In this document: one piece after another, positions 48,610-57,834 of the stretch
Numbering within the stretch: position 1 is the first letter of the stretch
Layout of the letters: every line of letters begins with the position of its first letter
From: Terriglobia bacterium
Lineage (GTDB): Bacteria; Acidobacteriota; UBA6911
Assembly (NCBI GenBank): GCA_020072565.1
Contig: JAIQGI010000043.1
Location: forward strand, 1-59,736
Reading direction: 5' to 3'
DNA: 59,736 bases
Notes under the pieces: model-generated
Database searches by the model: none
The model's input: the letters and a program-made list of their open reading frames with translations, nothing else
Told to the model about the DNA's origin: nothing
Translations under genes and position numbers: made by a program

Positions 48610-51255
48610 ATGCTGGCATCGATTCGAGCATTAATGTGGCGGATCTCGCATCTCCACCGTCGGACGAAATCAGAGGCCACTCTTGACGGCGAACTGAAGT
48701 TCCACCTGCAGATGGAGATTGAAGAAAATCTGCGTCAGGGCATGAGTCCCGAAGAAGCCCGGCGACAAGCGCTTATCGCTTTGGGCGGGCTGGAGCAGAC
48801 GAGGGAGGCGTGTCGTCAAGCGTGCGGAATCAGATGGGCCACAGAACTCTGGCAAGACCTGCGTTACGGATCGCGCATGATGCTCAACAATCCGGGATTT
48901 AACACCGTTGCCATCCTGACCCTGGCCCTAGGCATCGGCGCAAATACGGCCATTTTCACCGTGGTGAACACCTTGCTGCTCAGGCCGTTGCCGTACCACG
49001 ATCCAGACCGGCTTGTTTGGGTGACGGAAAACGAATCTCTACCCAAGAGTGAAATGATCCCCGGCCCGCACTTTTTTGAGTGGCGCGCACGAAGTAAGGC
49101 GCTGGAGCAAATCGCGGCTTTTGGCGGCGGAACCGTAACACTATCGGGCGCAGGTGACTCTGAAAGACTGGATTGCGGGAAGGTTACGGCTTCGTTCTTC
49201 GAAACTTTGGGCGTTCAGCCTCTGGCCGGCCGTTTCTTTGCCGCAGAGGAAGATCTTCCGGACCGCAATCGGGTCGTAGTCATAAGTCGCGGCCTGTGGC
49301 AGCGTCGTTTCAACTCGGATGCCAACATTGTCGGCAGGACTATCCGGCTTGATGACGATAGTTATCAGATTGTCGGCGTGCTGCCGGGTGATTTTCGCTT
49401 TTCGACTCCCTTCGAGCTGTGGAGTCCCCTTGCGCTCGATCCGCAGGACGAGGGCCCCAAGCATGGGATTCATTCCCTGAGCGTGATTGCCCGCCTTCGA
49501 CCTGGAGTCACGGAACAGCTGGCACAACGGGAATTGGAAGCCATTCGCAGCCATTTCGAAAAGATCACCCAGTGGGGCATTCATTTCTCCGGCGAGGTGC
49601 GGGTGATTTCACTGCACGAAAAACTAGTAAAAAACGTGCGGCGTCTGGCTTTGTTGCTCTGGGGTGCCGTCGGTCTGATTATGCTCATTGCGTGCGCCAA
49701 TGTGACAAACCTACTGCTGTCTCATGCAGCGGTGAGAGAGAAAGAACTGGCCGTTCGCGCAGCGCTGGGCGCCGGCAGGCTGAGGCTGGTGCGACAAATG
49801 CTCACGGAGAGCAGCCTTCTTTCTTGCTGTGGAGGAGCTTGCGGGCTGTTAATAGCTTATGCGCTGGTCAGAGTCCTTGCAGCGGTCGCCGCCCTTCCGA
49901 TGTTCGGGGAGATTTCGCGTCTGGTCGTCATTGCAGTAGATTCGAGGTCGCTGTGCTTTACGCTTCTGATATCAGTGCTCACAGGGTTGCTGATCAGCGT
50001 GGTCCCTGCGCTTCAACTTTCACGTCCGGATTTGCAGCCATATCTCAACAAGGGCGGATGGCGGGGTGCCTGCAGTACGGGAATGATGCGCCAGGTTTTG
50101 ATGTCCGTCGAGGTCGCAACAGCGGTAGTGTTGCTCCTTGTGGGCGGCCTGCTCATGCGGAGTTTTGTCAAGCTCCTCGACGTCAATCCGGGATTCAAGG
50201 TCGAAGGACTGCTGACGGCGCGCATTTCACTTCCGTATACACGATATCCCGATCGCGGCCGGCGGGCGCAGTTTCTTCAGCAGGTGTTGCAGCGCGTCTC
50301 GACCCTTCCAGGGGTCCAATCCGCCGGCACCACCAACCGCCTGCCGACGACCGCCTCACTTTTCGCCGGCTATTTGCATGTTGAAGGACGGCCAGTAACT
50401 ACAGAACAACAGGCGACGCCTGTACCGATCGGCTTGGTCAGCCCCGGCTATTTCGCCACGATGGGAATTCCATTGCGCGCGGGGCGTGCTTTCACGGACT
50501 CTGATGACGCGAGCGCGCCCCGGGTCGTGATTCTGAGCGAGAGCCTGGCACAATGGCTTTTCGCGGCCGAAAATCCTATCGGCAAGCGCGTCTGGGTCCC
50601 GGGCCCCGGGAAGGGCACCCCCACTGTGGTCGGCGTCGTGGCGGATGTGCGGTCTCAAGGCCTGGACCGGGAGGTCAGGCCGGAAGTCTACGTACCTTAT
50701 CTGCAGAATTCCATGTATGTGACGACTTTTGTGATTCGAACCAGAGTGAATCCGCTCAGCCTGGCTTCCGCGGTACGGAGTTTGATTCAGGCCGCCGATC
50801 CGGAGCTTCCCCTTTACGACGTGAGCACAATGGAACAGCGGCTGGCGGACTCCATTGCGCCGCATCGTCTGAATTTGTTGCTGCTTGGCGTCTTCGCGCT
50901 GCTGGCGCTGCTATTGGCAGCAATGGGAGTCTATGGCGTGATTTCTTACCTCGTCGCGCAGCGCACGCATGAGGTCGGCATTCGCGTTGCACTGGGAGCT
51001 CGCCCCGGCAATGTCATAAACATGTTTCTTTTGCAGGCTCTTGGCTGGATCATAATCGGCGTGGCGATCGGCACAGGCGTCGGATTGGCATTCGCACGGT
51101 TCATGTCGGCCCTGCTGTTCGAAGTGAGCCCGACCGATCCTGCAACGTTTGCAGGCTGCACGGGGCTTCTGACCGCCGTTGCTCTTCTGGCATGCTATCT
51201 TCCCGCGCGGCGAGCAGCACACCTGGACCCAATCAAGGCCCTGCGGTGCGAGTGA
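48610..51255 (+). CDS. ADOP permease 7, 881 aa, PadR lost
   Basis: MLASIRALMWRISHLHRR, LDGELKFHLQMEIEENLR and ARRQALIALGGLEQTREA. The first helix is LGIGANTAIFTVVNTLLL then RPLPY. The middle block has CANVTNLLLSHAAVREKELA. The end is ISYLVAQRTHEVGIRVALGA and CYLPARRAAHLDPIKALRCE. The ribosome site is GGGGAAT. Because the adjacent PadR is only a fragment, this copy may be unregulated, silent, or controlled by PadR 4 or 5 in trans. Confidence 0.92.
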   Translation: MLASIRALMWRISHLHRRTKSEATLDGELKFHLQMEIEENLRQGMSPEEARRQALIALGGLEQTREACRQACGIRWATELWQDLRYGSRMMLNNPGFNTVAILTLALGIGANTAIFTVVNTLLLRPLPYHDPDRLVWVTENESLPKSEMIPGPHFFEWRARSKALEQIAAFGGGTVTLSGAGDSERLDCGKVTASFFETLGVQPLAGRFFAAEEDLPDRNRVVVISRGLWQRRFNSDANIVGRTIRLDDDSYQIVGVLPGDFRFSTPFELWSPLALDPQDEGPKHGIHSLSVIARLRPGVTEQLAQRELEAIRSHFEKITQWGIHFSGEVRVISLHEKLVKNVRRLALLLWGAVGLIMLIACANVTNLLLSHAAVREKELAVRAALGAGRLRLVRQMLTESSLLSCCGGACGLLIAYALVRVLAAVAALPMFGEISRLVVIAVDSRSLCFTLLISVLTGLLISVVPALQLSRPDLQPYLNKGGWRGACSTGMMRQVLMSVEVATAVVLLLVGGLLMRSFVKLLDVNPGFKVEGLLTARISLPYTRYPDRGRRAQFLQQVLQRVSTLPGVQSAGTTNRLPTTASLFAGYLHVEGRPVTTEQQATPVPIGLVSPGYFATMGIPLRAGRAFTDSDDASAPRVVILSESLAQWLFAAENPIGKRVWVPGPGKGTPTVVGVVADVRSQGLDREVRPEVYVPYLQNSMYVTTFVIRTRVNPLSLASAVRSLIQAADPELPLYDVSTMEQRLADSIAPHRLNLLLLGVFALLALLLAAMGVYGVISYLVAQRTHEVGIRVALGARPGNVINMFLLQALGWIIIGVAIGTGVGLAFARFMSALLFEVSPTDPATFAGCTGLLTAVALLACYLPARRAAHLDPIKALRCE

Positions 51256-51330
51256 ACTGAAACGACACGTCCCGGATTTCTTTCCTCTAAGAAAAATCGA
51301 CGGTACATCCCGGTTTTACATCTAATTCCA

Positions 51331-51492
51331 TTATTGAATGATATAAAGGCATGAAGTGTAAGCCGGCATGTCCGCTCCGTAGTAACCGAACCCGGTGGTC
51401 GAAATCACGGGCCGAGCAGTTTTGGCCAATGGGTTTGCCGCACCTACTACGATAACCATCGTCAATGCGAAGATCAAACGTATGCGTTTCAA
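51331..51492 (-). CDS. Possible tiny secreted peptide, 53 aa
   Basis: The minus-strand frame from TTG 51492 gives MKRIRLIFALTMVIVVGAAN followed by PLAKTARPVISTTGFGYYGA and ending TSCLYIIQ. The first 20 residues form a convincing signal peptide. The start codon is weak and the ribosome site poor (AGAAGG at a long distance). It lies 67 bases behind the TPR-thioredoxin gene on the same strand. Nothing else is seen in 51256-51559. Confidence 0.35.
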   Translation of the reverse strand: MKRIRLIFALTMVIVVGAANPLAKTARPVISTTGFGYYGADMPAYTSCLYIIQ

Positions 51493-51559
51493 AGGGGGCC
51501 TTCTCTCTCGAGAATCCTGGTCCAGCGACAAATCGCACTCATCTGTTATGAGGCGGCAC

Positions 51560-53689
51560 TCATGGCAGGCGGGGTGGAATCGATCCTCGGATCGCCTCGA
51601 TCCGCCAGCTGAATTCTTCGAGCAGCTTCTCGCTCCACCCTTCCTTTTCGAAGACCTTGCGGCCCTGCGGATCAAGGAACCAGGTAGTTGGGAAACCGCT
51701 GATTCCGGCCTTGCTCACGTAACCGTCATCTATCAGGACCGGAAACGTGTACTTCTTCTGGGCCATCCACGGCGGGACATCGTCCTGATTTGCGTCGTTA
51801 TCGATGGTCAGGATCACGACATCGGGGTCCTTCGCGTATTTGTCAAAAAGCTTCTGGTACTCAGGCAACTCCGCAACGCACCAACCGCACCAGATGCCCC
51901 AGAAATTGACGACGACGATTTTGCCCTTCAGCCCCTCAAGTGAGATTCTCTTTCCGTCGAGTCCCTTGAGGTTGAAGGCGGGCACGGCGGTGGGCGCGGC
52001 AATCCGGCTGGCCAGCACCCGATCGTGACGATTTGCGCGGTCGGCATCCTTGAGTTTTGCATAGTACTCGTCGATGCCTTCCAGGCTGCCGTGGTTCTTA
52101 TCGTATAAGGATCGAAGCGAAGTCTCGCAGGGATTTGTCCCGCGCCCCTGCACAACCAGTCCCTTTGCGAAGTATTCTTCCGCTTTTGAGGTTTCGTTCT
52201 TTGACAAGTAATAACGGCCGAGATGATCGAGGTTTCGGCGATCCTCGTGGTTGAGATCGTAGGCGGCCAGAAGCTCTTTCTCCGCCTCCGGTACACGACC
52301 TTCGGCCAGGAGCACCCATCCGACTGCGTCATGTCCCATTGCCGTCGCCCATCCCATTTCATGTTCGTATTCCCCTGGGGATTTATAGACGGAGCGCTGG
52401 CTTTCGATCTTCTTTCTCAGCTCCTCGATGCCCGCGCGCGCAATCCGCTCCGCATCGGCGAGGTCGATCTTCCGGTCCGCCAGCTCAATCGGTATCACGA
52501 CATAGGTGATGTGCGGATTGTTCTTTTCAAACTTCACTGCTCCCTCGGCCGCCTGATACATCTCGTCGGCCGAAGCAGACTTGTCCTCCGCCAGTGCAGA
52601 GAAGAGATTCAGATAGGCTTCGCCCAAAAGACCTGGAATATGGTGCTGCGCGCGGGCGATGAACTCGCGCAGGATCTTACGATACGGGGCCGACTTGGTT
52701 CCTTCCTGGGTCTGTTCAAGTTCACGCCATCGCGAGGCAAAGATCCACTCCGCTTCCGTGCTGTCGGGAAACTGCTTCAGAACCTTCTCTTCACATTCTT
52801 GCTGCCTATCCGTCCACTTCATGCTCCGGGACACATCAGCTACCGCGGAGAGCGCGCCCGGGCGATTTCCGTTTGCCTGCAGGAATGAAACAACGTCCGC
52901 TTCCACTTCCTGCCGCTTCCGGTCGGCCGTGATTACGGTACTCCCAGTAATGGCATCCCAGTAGGCCTTGTGCACCGCAGTCGATCCCGGGGCGAGTGCC
53001 ACAGCCTTCCTCGCCAATGGATAGGCCTCGTCGCTTCGGCGCAGGCCCGTAAGATAGGTGCTGGGCAGGTACCACGCGCTCAGGTTTGTCGGATCAATGC
53101 GGCGCGCTTCCTCGAAGGTGGCGAAAGCCGTAGCCAACAGCGCCTCGTCGCGCGGCGGGCCGGAAGACTGACGGTATTGAGCATATGCCTTTGCAGCCAG
53201 GATATCGGCGGGATTTTTCACACGGGAACGCTGGGCATCCACAAAGGCAATCGCCTCGGCACGATGTTGCTCGTCATTGGCCAGGGTCTGTGCCCGAAGC
53301 CAGATCACGTCGGGATCGGCGGGAAGTAGCTTTAGGGCCTTTTCGCCGGCAGACAGGGCTTCATCGGCCCGTACTTGGGCATAGTTGAGAGCGCCGGCAA
53401 GCGCGAACCAACTCCAGGCATCCTGTGGCGTCTTCTTCGTCATTTCCTCGGCGAGAGCGATACCATTCCGTTCCTGCCCGCTGCGCACGAGGTTGAGCAC
53501 ATACCACGCCTTCAGGTTCGTCGAGTTTGGATTCGCTGCCACTAGCTTCGAGCCTTCAATCGCGCCGGTCTCAAAATCGCGTTGGTAAAACAGCGATCTC
53601 AGCCTTGCATTTGCTGATTGTGCGGCGCTTTGGACGGCCATGCAGGACAAGATGCTGAGAGTGACAAGGACAAACCGCAGTGTTTTCAT
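51560..53689 (-). CDS. Secreted TPR protein with thioredoxin-like domain (CGWC), 709 aa
   Basis: The start is 53689 (MKTLRFVLVTLSILSCMAVQ, signal peptide). A long TPR region follows (DAWSWFALAGALNYAQVRAD, NLDHLGRYYLSKNETSKAEE). A C-terminal TlpA-like fold has KIVVVNFWGIWCGWCVAELP and ISGFPTTWFLDPQGRKVFEK. The active motif is C-G-W-C rather than C-G-P-C, which may shift redox potential. The architecture equals the 39879 protein, so they are distant paralogues. Likely exported thiol-disulfide exchange. Confidence 0.85.
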   Translation of the reverse strand: MKTLRFVLVTLSILSCMAVQSAAQSANARLRSLFYQRDFETGAIEGSKLVAANPNSTNLKAWYVLNLVRSGQERNGIALAEEMTKKTPQDAWSWFALAGALNYAQVRADEALSAGEKALKLLPADPDVIWLRAQTLANDEQHRAEAIAFVDAQRSRVKNPADILAAKAYAQYRQSSGPPRDEALLATAFATFEEARRIDPTNLSAWYLPSTYLTGLRRSDEAYPLARKAVALAPGSTAVHKAYWDAITGSTVITADRKRQEVEADVVSFLQANGNRPGALSAVADVSRSMKWTDRQQECEEKVLKQFPDSTEAEWIFASRWRELEQTQEGTKSAPYRKILREFIARAQHHIPGLLGEAYLNLFSALAEDKSASADEMYQAAEGAVKFEKNNPHITYVVIPIELADRKIDLADAERIARAGIEELRKKIESQRSVYKSPGEYEHEMGWATAMGHDAVGWVLLAEGRVPEAEKELLAAYDLNHEDRRNLDHLGRYYLSKNETSKAEEYFAKGLVVQGRGTNPCETSLRSLYDKNHGSLEGIDEYYAKLKDADRANRHDRVLASRIAAPTAVPAFNLKGLDGKRISLEGLKGKIVVVNFWGIWCGWCVAELPEYQKLFDKYAKDPDVVILTIDNDANQDDVPPWMAQKKYTFPVLIDDGYVSKAGISGFPTTWFLDPQGRKVFEKEGWSEKLLEEFSWRIEAIRGSIPPRLP

Positions 53690-53796
53690 GGCAGTGCTCC
53701 CATTTCGGATTAAACGGCGGCGCTTTACCTGGAGACAAACCAAACTCTATTCTCCTGAATGTGCAACACACAACTCGTGTTGTGGATCGATTGATC

Positions 53797-54105
53797 ATGA
53801 ACCTCAAAATCACGCCATCAGCCGGAAATGTGTTTCCGGATCTCGGATTCCGCCGCGATGAGTCGGAACATCTTTTGATCCGGGCGGATCTCCTGATCGA
53901 GGTCTAGAAGCTCATCGCCTCGCGGGGTCTTACACAAAGAGAGGCAGCCGGGCTCTTGTGTGTCTCCCAGCCTCGGGTCAGCGACCTGTTACGCGGCCGG
54001 ATCGACCTGTTCAGCACGGATGGCCTCATCGACGTGCTCGCCCGCCTCGGCGCCCGGGTCCGCCTGACCGTGAAGCCGACCCGCCGGAGCCGGAAGGCCG
54101 TATAA
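53797..54105 (+). pseudogene. XRE/HigA-like antitoxin interrupted by an amber codon
   Basis: The frame from ATG 53797 (MNLKITPSAGNVFPDLGFRR) reads into TAG at 53905-53907 and then continues in the same frame with KLIASRGLTQREAAGLLCVS, QPRVSDLLRGRIDLFSTDGL and VRLTVKPTRR to TAA at 54103-54105. It matches the 100-residue COG5606-like HTH antitoxin pattern, with the stop just before the HTH. A single C-to-T change of CAG would explain it. No RelE/HigB-type toxin gene precedes it. Confidence 0.75.
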
Positions 54106-54137
54106 CTAGCGTGACCGCTCCTTCCCGCAGATATCCT

Positions 54138-56765
54138 CTATTCATATTTCAGAGCGGACGAGGGTTCGATCCGCGAGGCGCGGCGCGCCGGGATCAGGCA
54201 CGCAAAAATGGCGACTGCGACCAGCAGCACCGATACGATGCCGAGGGTGATTCCGTCTGTGGGCGCAACGCCGAACAGAAAGATCCTGATAAAACGAGTA
54301 AGGCATAGCGCACCGACGATTCCGCGCCCCGCTCCTACCAATGCTATGCGCGTCCCATTTCTGACAACCATGCCAAGCACATCTTTGGCCTCGGCGCCCA
54401 ACGCCATCCGGATTCCGATCTCCTGCGTCCGCTGACCGACGGAGTAGTTGACCAAGCCATAAAGTCCGATCGCCGCCATCAAGACTGACACGACGGCAAA
54501 AAAGGTGAAGAGACCGAGATAGAACCGTGAGCTCGCGATATGAGTCTCAAAAAGGTCTTTCAACATTTCCATTTCGATTGGCATCTTCGAATCGAGCGCC
54601 CAAACCTCGCGCCGCAGATCCGGCGCCAGATTGCGCGGGTCGCCTGCGCTTCGAACGACGAAAGTGACATTACGCATAATCCAGTTGTCGGCGGCTGATA
54701 CGTAGACTTTCGGGCCGAATTGCGCCTGGAGTGACCCGTACCTGACGTCGCCAACCACACCAATAACCTCGCGCGGGATCGATTCCCCGGTAAAGAAGAG
54801 CTTCTTGCCCAGGGGATTTTCACCTGGACAAAATTGTTGTGCCGCCTCTTGACTCAAGATCACCTCGGGGAGCACCTTCTGGCTATCGTATTCCGCAAAC
54901 CCTCGTCCGCGAAGCACCGGGATTCCCATCGTGGCAAAATACCCGGAGGTTATGCCCACCGGCTCTATGTTGCGCCATCGATCGCGATCCTGCGCGGCTT
55001 CCGACATGCGGGCACTCGTCATGGCATTGGAACCATCCAAGGGGAAAATGCTGGATGCCGCTACCGCGCGCACCTGTGGCAGCGCCTGCAACCGCCTCAG
55101 CAGTTGATCAGCAAAAATTGTCCTATTTTGAGCGAGAGCTTCACGCGCACCCGATTCTGGAACCGCTACCCTAAATGCAATCACGTTTTGCGGGTCAAAG
55201 CCGAGGTCGACGTGCTGCAGCCTAATGAAGCTCTTCATCATCAATCCTGCTCCCGTGAGCAGGATCAATGCGAGCGCCATTTCAACGACCACCAGCGAGG
55301 CCCGTTTTCTATTTGAGGCGCGGCGCGTGAGGCTCCCGGTTCCCTGCTTTAGCGTCGCCAAGAGATCCGTCTTCGAGGCGTGAAGAGAAGGCAACAGGCC
55401 GAACAAAAAGGCAGTTGCTGTGGAGGACCCGACCGCAAACAGCAGCACGCCCGGATCTAGGCGCGCTTCACTGGGCCCCGGAATCCCGGGCGCCTTCAAG
55501 GCCAGAAACAGGCGGACTCCCCAATAGGCAAGCAGGAGGCCGACGGCCCCTCCGATGAAGGACAGCAACACACATTCCGTCAGCAGATGGCGGACAATAC
55601 GCAAACGCGAAGCGCCCAGTGCGGAGCGCAGAGCGATTTCCCGCGCACGGACGGAAGCGCGCGCCATAAGCAGGTTGGCTACGTTTACGCAAGCGACCAG
55701 CAGAACGAAGAGTACCGCGCCGAACAGCGTCCAGACTGTGGATTTGCTCAAGGGACTGACGTTATCGGTCATGGCTCTGAGGGCCACGCTATACTTCCTG
55801 CGAATTCTGTCCGATTCTCCGAGATGGGATTCCAGCACATTCATGATCGACTGGGCTTGCAGCAGTGGACATCCAGGTTTGAGGCGTCCGACTACCGTGA
55901 AGCCCCCGCCGGGAAATGGGAATGAACGCATCGGATCTTTATCAAGTACCCACGGAATCCAGTAATTGATCTGGGCCGTGGGGAACCCCTTGCCAGCCGG
56001 CATAACGCCAACCACGCTGCAAGGTCTGTTGTTGATCAGGACACTCCTTCCGACAATGTCCGGAGCGCCTCCGAAACGCCTTTGCCAGAAACCGTACCCA
56101 AGAATTACGACATTCTCCTTGCCCGGCGTGTCTGCGCCGGGATCGAAATTGCGGCCCCAAAACAGCTCCACTCCTGCCATACGAAAGATATTGGCGGTGG
56201 TTTCGATTCCGACGATGCGCGCGGGTTCTCCCCCATCGATCCACGCAACGGAGGTGCGACGATACGCCGTCAATTCTTGGATCACATCGCTCTTCTGCCG
56301 CCAGTCATCAAAGCTGCCGAAGGAAGGCGCGAGCGAATGTTTGCCATCCGTGGAAGAAACACTCACGATATGCTGCGGATCGGGAAAGGAGTACTCAGGG
56401 TAAAGCACGGCATGGACCACGGTGAAGATGGAGGTGGTTGATCCGATGCCGATGGCGAGGGTCAATACCGCGGCAAAGGTAAAAGCACGGCTCTTCGCCA
56501 GCATGCGCGCGGCGACACGCACGTCCTGGCAAAGCCGGTCCAGCCAACCAAAGTGCCAGACCTCGCGGGTCAATTCCGTCGAAAGCGCAACATTGCCAAA
56601 CTTCCGTTGCGCCGCATAGCGCGCTTCTTGCGGATCCATTCCAGCCTCGATGTTCTCATCCATTTCGATATCGAGGTGCGCTTGGATTTCGGCGTCGAGT
56701 TCTGCATCTCGAGGACGACGGACAACCTTGCCCCAAAGATCCCTGATCCTGCGAAGCGGATTCAT
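54138..56765 (-). CDS. ADOP permease 8, 875 aa
   Basis: The start is at 56765 (MNPLRRIRDLWGKVVRRPRD), two bases after the PadR 6 stop, with GGAGGAGAT overlapping that gene's end. LDAEIQAHLDIEMDENIE and ARYAAQRKFGNVALSTEL follow. The first helix is LAIGIGSTTSIFTVVHAVLY, the more divergent ADOP type. The C-terminal end is VNYSVGQRTQEIGIRMALGA and CLIPARRASRIEPSSALKYE. The longer in-frame start at 56828 would lie inside PadR 6. Confidence 0.92.
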   Translation of the reverse strand: MNPLRRIRDLWGKVVRRPRDAELDAEIQAHLDIEMDENIEAGMDPQEARYAAQRKFGNVALSTELTREVWHFGWLDRLCQDVRVAARMLAKSRAFTFAAVLTLAIGIGSTTSIFTVVHAVLYPEYSFPDPQHIVSVSSTDGKHSLAPSFGSFDDWRQKSDVIQELTAYRRTSVAWIDGGEPARIVGIETTANIFRMAGVELFWGRNFDPGADTPGKENVVILGYGFWQRRFGGAPDIVGRSVLINNRPCSVVGVMPAGKGFPTAQINYWIPWVLDKDPMRSFPFPGGGFTVVGRLKPGCPLLQAQSIMNVLESHLGESDRIRRKYSVALRAMTDNVSPLSKSTVWTLFGAVLFVLLVACVNVANLLMARASVRAREIALRSALGASRLRIVRHLLTECVLLSFIGGAVGLLLAYWGVRLFLALKAPGIPGPSEARLDPGVLLFAVGSSTATAFLFGLLPSLHASKTDLLATLKQGTGSLTRRASNRKRASLVVVEMALALILLTGAGLMMKSFIRLQHVDLGFDPQNVIAFRVAVPESGAREALAQNRTIFADQLLRRLQALPQVRAVAASSIFPLDGSNAMTSARMSEAAQDRDRWRNIEPVGITSGYFATMGIPVLRGRGFAEYDSQKVLPEVILSQEAAQQFCPGENPLGKKLFFTGESIPREVIGVVGDVRYGSLQAQFGPKVYVSAADNWIMRNVTFVVRSAGDPRNLAPDLRREVWALDSKMPIEMEMLKDLFETHIASSRFYLGLFTFFAVVSVLMAAIGLYGLVNYSVGQRTQEIGIRMALGAEAKDVLGMVVRNGTRIALVGAGRGIVGALCLTRFIRIFLFGVAPTDGITLGIVSVLLVAVAIFACLIPARRASRIEPSSALKYE

Positions 56766-56767
56766 GA

Positions 56768-57142
56768 TCACATCTCCTCCGGCGATGCTTGTGTAATGCG
56801 CGCGATCGCCCGTACCAGCCGTTCCCATTTCGTGGTTTCCACGGCGAGCTGCTTCCGTCCCGCACTCGTTAGACGATAGTACTTAGCTCGGCGGTTATTT
56901 TTCGATATGCCCCAAGCAGAAGTAATCCATCCCCGGCGAAGCAGCCGGTGCAGCGCCGGGTAAAGGGAACCGTGATCGATCTTTAATACATCTTCGGATG
57001 TCTTCTCAATGGAGGTTGCGATCGCGTGACCGTGCATCGGCCCGAAAAGCAACGTGCGCAGGATGATCATGTCCAACGTGCCCTGGAGCAATTCCTCGCG
57101 TTCCTCCTGCTTCTTTCGAGCGGCCGCTTCAGAATCTGTCAT
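56768..57142 (-). CDS. PadR-family repressor 6
   Basis: 124 residues with a charged N-terminal extension ([17 protein letters not shown]) before [51 protein letters not shown] and [20 protein letters not shown]. It is coupled to ADOP 8. Promoter and palindrome lie upstream at 57215-57260. Confidence 0.9.
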   Translation of the reverse strand: MTDSEAAARKKQEEREELLQGTLDMIILRTLLFGPMHGHAIATSIEKTSEDVLKIDHGSLYPALHRLLRRGWITSAWGISKNNRRAKYYRLTSAGRKQLAVETTKWERLVRAIARITQASPEEM

Positions 57143-57214
57143 ATTCTTTTCCTCGCCCGGTGTTCCAACTGGAGATTCGAGCCACGCCTGACACGTGCTT
57201 ACCTTTTCTTATTA

Positions 57215-57260
57215 GTAGAATATCTACCAGTAGTCTAAAATCAGTCAGGTAGAATGTCAA
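57215..57260 (-). promoter_or_regulatory. Promoter and palindrome of PadR gene 6
   Basis: On the minus strand, TTGACA (57255-57260), 17 bases, TAGACT (57232-57237). GTAGAATATCTAC at 57215-57227 is a 5+5 inverted repeat just downstream of the -10 box, and TAGAAT-like half sites recur in the spacer; this suits an autorepressor site. Confidence 0.55.
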
Positions 57261-57328
57261 CCAAAAACGGGCGATGTCCAGCTGGCCCACTCGGACACAT
57301 TGGGAGGGATTATTCACGGTTACCGCAT

Positions 57329-57793
57329 TTAATCTGAACGTAGAGCACTCATGGGATCGAGGCGGGCGGCGCGGCGAGCAGGGATGTAGCCGGCTGCAAG
57401 GGCGACTGCGCCTAGCACAACCATGGCAAAGGCGAATGTCGCAGGATCTTCCGGTGTGACGTCGAACAGAAGCGGTTCGAGCCGAACCGTGAACAAGACC
57501 GTGCCAGCGCTGCCAAGCGTGAGGCCGATGGCCAACAAGACGATCACTTCAGGTAGAAGGAGCGCGTGGATCTGGGAGGGCCGCGCGCCAAGGGCAAGGC
57601 GAACTCCGATCTCAGGAGTACGGCGTTGGGCGGCGTAAGCAACCACTCCGTAAAGCCCGACGGCTGCTAGGATGAGTGCGAGACCGCCGAAGGCGCCGGA
57701 GAGCCAAGCCAGGAGCCGCTCGCGGCGGGCGCCCTTTTCAATCACGGTGGAACGGCACTCAGCGGAGCGAGGACGTCGGATGGTGACTCGCAC
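57329..57793 (-). pseudogene. C-terminal ADOP remnant, about 154 codons
   Basis: This encodes only the last FtsX block: LSGAFGGLALILAAVGLYGV, YAAQRRTPEIGVRLALGARP and YIPARRAARLDPMSALRSD. The N-terminal 700 residues are absent and the sequence upstream runs into ADOP 9's end. It is probably the leftover of a tandem permease array after deletion. A short expressed membrane protein is unlikely. Confidence 0.8.
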
Positions 57794-57834
57794 AGTGCGC
57801 TTCGCCGTTGGTTGCCTCGGGCGAAGCCCGACGC

